Shown here piece by piece: positions 34,483-37,745 of a DNA stretch of 37,745 nt (positions are counted from its first letter, which is position 1; every line of letters begins with the position of its first letter). The position numbers and the translations under genes are program-made. Source of the stretch: Bradyrhizobium sp. STM 3843 (GTDB taxonomy: Bacteria > Pseudomonadota > Alphaproteobacteria > Rhizobiales > Xanthobacteraceae); contig NZ_CAFK01000348.1 of the NCBI RefSeq assembly GCF_000239815.1, forward strand, positions 1 to 37,745, given 5' to 3'. The notes under the pieces were generated by a model. The model searched no databases, had not been told where the DNA came from, and saw only the letters and a list, made by a program, of their open reading frames with translations.

Positions 34483-34822
34483 GCGAGGCGATCAGCGCGC
34501 AAAGCAGCCATTGGATGCTGCGTGCCCGGCGCGATGGCCGGGATCGGGCACGATGACATGAGGCATGCGGTGTCCTTGGGAATTGACGGGCGCGGAACCG
34601 CGCGCTGGCAAACGTTGATATTGCGTCGCAATATGAGGCGCTCAGTCCTGAGAGGGAAGCCCGCACAGACGGGCGCCTGATATGCGCGGATCACAGGTTC
34701 CGCGGATGAAGCTTGCGGGCGGGGGCAGGGACAGTATCGCAGACGCTGGGAGTTGAGAGCGGCGAGCGAGCGCCGCCCGTCAGGCCGTCATATGCAGCCG
34801 GCGACCACCGTCGCGGGGCGTC
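34483..34822. other. Intergenic region upstream of the MFS gene
   Basis: 340 bp between the MFS start and the stop of the small gene at 34823-35020. Apart from the palindrome at 34618-34634, no gene, RNA or terminator is evident. TTGACG at 34583-34588 is on the plus strand and has no matching -10. Confidence 0.4.
34618..34634. promoter_or_regulatory. 17-bp palindrome upstream of the MFS gene
   Basis: ATATTGCG-T-CGCAATAT is a perfect inverted repeat with 8-bp arms, an operator-like size for a dimeric regulator. It lies 136 bp upstream of the MFS transporter start. No regulator gene is adjacent, so the protein that binds it cannot be named. Confidence 0.55.
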
Positions 34823-35020
34823 TCACTCCGCAGCCTCCTCGTCGGCGACATTGCGGGTCTCATCGCCGCTCGGGCCGGCATCGTCTGATGGGCTACCGAC
34901 AGCTGGTCGTCTTGCGGACCGACGCCCCAGCCGGTTGGCTTGGGCTTCGAGAAAGCAATCGAGCAGCGTCTGCTGCTTCGGGAGCGCATGCGACACAGGA
35001 GGCTGTTTGCCGCGAGCCAT
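34823..35020 (-). CDS. Small hypothetical protein
   Basis: A possible 65-residue protein, unrecognised. It starts MARGKQPPVSHALPKQQTLLDCFLEAQANRLGRR and ends in an acidic stretch (DDAGPSGDETRNVADEEAAE), so it would be a charged, mostly disordered protein with one amphipathic helix (about 16-30). The ribosome binding site is weak (AAGAA). Mixed codon use is acceptable for the genome, but without a homologue it could be a chance frame. Confidence 0.4.
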   Translation of the reverse strand: MARGKQPPVSHALPKQQTLLDCFLEAQANRLGRRSARRPAVGSPSDDAGPSGDETRNVADEEAAE

Positions 35021-35377
35021 GGTGAATTCTTGGTAGCGGAAGATGGTTAAGGCATTCTTTGCGCCCCTATCGTAAATTGGCAACAGTGTTGCTCGGATAT
35101 CGCCGTATTTCCGGTACTTTCCGCATCTATTGGCAACCACAAGTATGTGAACGGGCGGAGTTACATGCGCGCAACATGAGGTTGTCGGGTGGTCTCTGCA
35201 GCTCATGGCTGCGCTGGCGCCTGTTGCGATGCCGTCCGATTCGTGGACGTCAGCCGATTCGGCGGAACCGAGACGGCGGATCGCGACTGCCCTCGAACGC
35301 ACCAATTCCCCACACCGGTCCATTTGCGCTGCGATTGCAATCGACGGTAGTGTTCCGGCTTCCGATGGAGGTGGGAC
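35021..35377. other. Intergenic region upstream of the patatin-like gene
   Basis: 357 bp with slightly lower GC at its left end. No gene or strong repeat is seen. It should hold the promoter of the patatin-like gene, but no convincing -35/-10 pair was identified. Confidence 0.4.
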
Positions 35378-36430
35378 ATGAGCGTGGCCTTCGCGCTGGC
35401 CGGCCTGGGCGGGATGAACGCTCATGGCGCCGGTTTTCTCGACACCGCCCGGGCCTGGGGGATCGCGCCGGATCTGGTCACGGCGACCTCGGGCCAGATC
35501 ATGGTTCTGGCGGAGTGGATGCAGGGGCACGACCTCCGCGCTCAGCTGATCTCGCCGCAACGCGCCGACGATCCCGTCGCCCAGGCCCGCACCGTGCTGT
35601 TCGGCTATCCCGGCGTGTTTCGGCCGGCCTATGCCGAGGCGCTGTTCCGCTTTGCGGCCGTGCCGGATTGGAGCGAAGGGCTGCTCAATGTGGTGGCCGA
35701 TCGTCTGCTCCCGGCCCAGCAATATGTGCCGGTGCGGTCGGATGACGAGCTTGGCCACGTCATGACGGTCCTGAACGACAGCTCGGTCGGCGTCGTCTTC
35801 AACAGCTATGATCCGCGCTCCGGCGCAGGCCTGCTCTATGGCAACGACGTCGCGCGCCGGCTGTTGCCGCACCAGAAGGCGATTCCCAACACCCGCGCGG
35901 CCGCGGCGCTGCATTCGCTGGCCAAGCGCGACCTGCGCTACGCGACCGATGTCGAGCAGGAGCGCAAGATCCTGCCGATCACCATCGAGGCGATCAAATC
36001 GGCGCTGTGGCTGTCGCTCTACGGCTTCAAGAATCTACCGGGCGGACAGATGGACGGCGCCTATCACAGGTCCTCCATCATCTCCGAGCTGCACGGCTTC
36101 GATCGCATCTTCGCGGTGCGGCCGCTGGCCAATGGCTGGTCCGGCAAGGTACCGGCCAACTGGTTCGAGGTGCAGGACTGGACCTATGAGATGTGGTTCT
36201 CGGTCGGCTACAAGGCCGAGGTCGATACGCTCAAGCGCATCAACGACCTGATCGCCACCGGCCATCTCACCGATCCGAAATACAAGACGGTCGATCTGAT
36301 CGAGATCCAGCCGGAAACCCCGGCCGGCTATTTCAACTACTTCGTCGAGCGCGGCGAGGTCTATGATAACGCGGTGAAGGCGACGGAAGAGAAGTTCAAG
36401 GAGCTGAGGTTGAGGGGGCCGGAGGCGTGA
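35378..36430 (+). CDS. Divergent patatin-like protein
   Basis: A 350-residue protein that looks like a diverged patatin phospholipase. The N-terminus AFALAGLGGMNAHGAGFLDTARAWGIAPDLVTATSGQI follows the patatin layout: glycine-rich oxyanion loop (9-12), an early helix, then a Ser elbow with Ser38. The usual G-T/W-S-A-G is T-S-G-Q here, so the nucleophile elbow has lost its final Gly. An Asp226 in QMDGAY could be the second residue of the Ser-Asp dyad (usual D-G-G/A). If active it would cleave lipid acyl esters; the altered elbow makes loss or change of activity possible. The start is firm, with GGAGGT 5 nt before the ATG. No signal peptide and no linked gene. Confidence 0.75.
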   Translation: MSVAFALAGLGGMNAHGAGFLDTARAWGIAPDLVTATSGQIMVLAEWMQGHDLRAQLISPQRADDPVAQARTVLFGYPGVFRPAYAEALFRFAAVPDWSEGLLNVVADRLLPAQQYVPVRSDDELGHVMTVLNDSSVGVVFNSYDPRSGAGLLYGNDVARRLLPHQKAIPNTRAAAALHSLAKRDLRYATDVEQERKILPITIEAIKSALWLSLYGFKNLPGGQMDGAYHRSSIISELHGFDRIFAVRPLANGWSGKVPANWFEVQDWTYEMWFSVGYKAEVDTLKRINDLIATGHLTDPKYKTVDLIEIQPETPAGYFNYFVERGEVYDNAVKATEEKFKELRLRGPEA

Positions 36431-36586
36431 GCGCGGTAACGCCGCGAGGTAGCTCAACTCGGTGTGCATGCTGAAAAGACACCGCTCTCGAAAAGAAAAT
36501 GGTCTGGTGCCGGACGGCATGGTCGAACAGACATGCTATCACCGGAAGCCGATGCAGCCTTAGACGAAGTCCATGAGTGCCCACCC

Positions 36587-36892
36587 ATGTCCGATTTTCA
36601 ATATCGGTCGCTGAAGTTGACCTGCTTTCTGTGCATTCTTAACTTTTTAGCATTCGTTGGCGTTGCGATTGCACTTGGCGGTGATGCCGTCAGCGGCAAG
36701 GCGGTCGGCGGACACTACTATCTCGCAAACAAAGGCAAGCTGACCGAGGTAAGCGCTGCCGTCTTTACCTATAGCCGATGGCACGTCGTCAGCATCTTCT
36801 TTACACACCCGCTCGCGATGATGATCGGCTACCGGCTGAAGAAGGAGAACGCGAGACGGAAGAAAGCATGGCCGGTGGCGGTCAGTTCGTGA
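36587..36892 (+). CDS. Small hypothetical membrane protein
   Basis: A 101-residue protein, not recognised as a named family. One clear membrane helix is at about 10-31 (LTCFLCILNFLAFVGVAIAL), a Gly/Tyr-rich loop follows (GGHYYLANKGKLTEVSAAVFTYSRWH), then a weaker hydrophobic segment (HVVSIFFTHPLAMMIGYRL, about 66-84) and a strongly basic tail (KKENARRKKAW). The GGHYYL...TEVS...YS..H..S...THPLAM pattern looks conserved rather than random. By the positive-inside rule both ends would be cytoplasmic. ATG 36587 has a weak ribosome binding site; upstream ATGs at 36533 and 36464 are in frame but give uncharacteristic extensions. Lower GC than its neighbours. Confidence 0.65.
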   Translation: MSDFQYRSLKLTCFLCILNFLAFVGVAIALGGDAVSGKAVGGHYYLANKGKLTEVSAAVFTYSRWHVVSIFFTHPLAMMIGYRLKKENARRKKAWPVAVSS

Positions 36893-36967
36893 CGCTGAGA
36901 TAGGGAATGAGCGTTCTAGCGGGTGCATGCGCCGAAAAACCAAATTCGTCAGCCGCCTCAAGCTGAT

Positions 36968-37405
36968 TTGGGTTGTCCAGCCCGCGCCCCGAAAATATTC
37001 CGATTTCTATTTTTCAGAAATTGTGCTTATGTCGGCGTATCCCACCCCGGCACGAGGGGCGTATCGCGATCGTCACGACACGCGGGGTGGGATGCGGTGG
37101 GCGCTTCGGGCTGCAGCATGGCATTTGCCGTGCGGACGTACGGCGCGGGGCGCACGGCGAAATCGTACGGTCCTGGTCTCCCGACGCTGAGACTACGCCG
37201 GTGGTCATGATGATCCGCCGGTCACGGGGGCAAGAAAGCCCGGTCCCCGGGGAGAATACGTATAAGCCGTCAGACCATCGCGCAGGGAAGGCCGGGACGT
37301 CTCGGCCGAACCTGTGGTGACTGCCGCCTGCATTTTTTTCCGCAGGCGGGCCATGGGGGCGGCGAGCTCCCGGCCTTCCCTGCGCCCTCGCTTTCGAGAG
37401 GGCGG
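36968..37405. repeat. Long dispersed, highly structured intergenic repeat
   Basis: About 440 bp that reads like a truncated copy of a long multi-copy Bradyrhizobium element (landmarks: AAAATATTCCG, CACGAGGGGCGTATCGCGATCGTCACGA, CCTGGTCTCCCGACGCTG, CCTGTGGTGACTGCCGCCTG), from memory. Its right part is strongly structured: a 17-bp arm GCGCAGGGAAGGCCGGG (37280-37296) pairs perfectly with 37369-37385, enclosing CCGCCTGC/GCAGGCGG (37324-37349), and a GCCCTC/GAGGGC hairpin follows (37384-37403). Reading frames across it (for example 37014-37727 minus) are not credible genes. Confidence 0.7.
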
Positions 37406-37462
37406 TTTCGATGATTATCACTCGGGCATGTCGTGTCGCGAGGACGCCTATGCACATCTTGT

Positions 37463-37561
37463 CGTCATCCCCGCGAAGGCGGGGATCCAGTACGCCGCGG
37501 CTCTTCGAGTGGAGCCGAAGCGCTGGTGGAATACTGGATGCCCGCCTTCGCGGGCATGACG
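37463..37561. repeat. Inverted repeat with compensated arms
   Basis: A 30-bp arm at 37463-37492 pairs with 37532-37561 (28 of 30 positions). Each arm has its own small hairpin: TCCCCGC-GAAG-GCGGGGA on the left and TGCCCGC-CTTC-GCGGGCA on the right. The two positions where the arms differ are the two partners of one base pair in each small hairpin, so that pairing is kept. This is a common Bradyrhizobium intergenic element. Confidence 0.8.
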
Positions 37562-37659
37562 TCGGTGAACGCGGATGCTCGCTTCCAGTCTCGATATGCT
37601 GTTTGAAATCGTTGACCCGGACATTTTTGATCAGGACCGCGACGTGGGCACGCTGCTCA

Positions 37660-37713
37660 CCCTCCCCTGGAGGGGGAGGGTCGTCGCGCGTCGCGTCAGC
37701 GACGGGGTGGGGT
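37660..37713. repeat. CCCTCCCC hairpin repeat at window end
   Basis: CCCTCCCC (37660-37667) pairs with GGGGAGGG (37673-37680) around TGGAG, followed by GTCGCGTCAGCGACGGGGTGGGGTGA-type text. This is a frequent intergenic element of rhizobial genomes; the window stops before any following gene. Confidence 0.65.
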
Positions 37714-37745
37714 GAAGCGGTGGACAATGGTGGATGTGGAGACGT

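Noticed and set aside
37014..37727. 237-codon minus-strand frame at the window end
   Set aside because: Made wholly of stacked dispersed repeats; Pro/Arg-rich translation typical of repeats.

Overview
The window looks like chromosome of a Bradyrhizobium-type alphaproteobacterium (order Hyphomicrobiales). The reasons are: high GC; a fused cytochrome b/c1 gene (fbcH) directly behind the Rieske gene (fbcF); a BacA/SbmA peptide transporter; a MoxR-DUF58-DUF4159 gene set; many alphaproteobacterial conserved-unknown families (DUF4170, DUF1285, DUF6111, DUF2946); and the intergenic inverted-repeat families that litter Bradyrhizobium genomes. No phage, transposase, integrase, CRISPR array, rRNA or tRNA gene was seen. 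Gene content is mostly core and housekeeping.

Layout. 1-2201: isocitrate lyase aceA behind a palindrome-rich control region, followed by a DUF4170 gene and a hairpin terminator. 2304-5387: a membrane-anchored unknown, then a divergent TetR regulator facing a Tat-exported alpha/beta hydrolase and a haloacetate-dehalogenase-like hydrolase across a perfect 20-bp operator. 5412-8511: metallophosphoesterase, Nudix hydrolase, family 2 glycosyltransferase and GNAT acetyltransferase. 8588-11785: an intergenic repeat, then a minus-strand operon (DUF2946 protein, then a ZnuD-like TonB receptor) behind a candidate Zur box. 11869-18769: a translationally coupled minus-strand operon, MoxR ATPase, DUF58, BatA/DUF4159 and a large membrane protein; the last three each keep a DxSxS metal-site motif typical of VWA domains. 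19049-21838: plus-strand run DUF1285, CoA pyrophosphatase, DUF6111 and CCA-adding enzyme, with ATGA overlaps. 21873-26912 (minus): trmL, queE, queD, hemF and a HAD hydrolase, then after a 517-bp gap bacA. 27195-29855: the cytochrome bc1 operon, closed by a canonical terminator. 30008-37745: a TPR-glycosyltransferase, a dienelactone-hydrolase relative, an MFS exporter, a diverged patatin-like protein, small unknowns and about 780 bp of dispersed repeats.

Functional themes are the glyoxylate shunt, respiration through complex III, haem and queuosine biosynthesis, tRNA maturation (cca, trmL, queDE), zinc acquisition, envelope maintenance (MoxR/VWA, BacA) and small hydrolases. Points most worth a second look: a 15-bp minisatellite that encodes the tail of the DUF58 protein and also supplies the ribosome binding site of the next gene; a probable Zur operator linking DUF2946 to a ZnuD-like receptor; a QueD homologue with Ser at the catalytic Cys position; a dehalogenase-like enzyme with Thr at the charge-relay Asp position; three consecutive VWA-type proteins behind MoxR; and a repeat whose two arms differ by base-pair-preserving swaps. 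Family names and functions come from reading the translations against remembered motifs; no database search was run.
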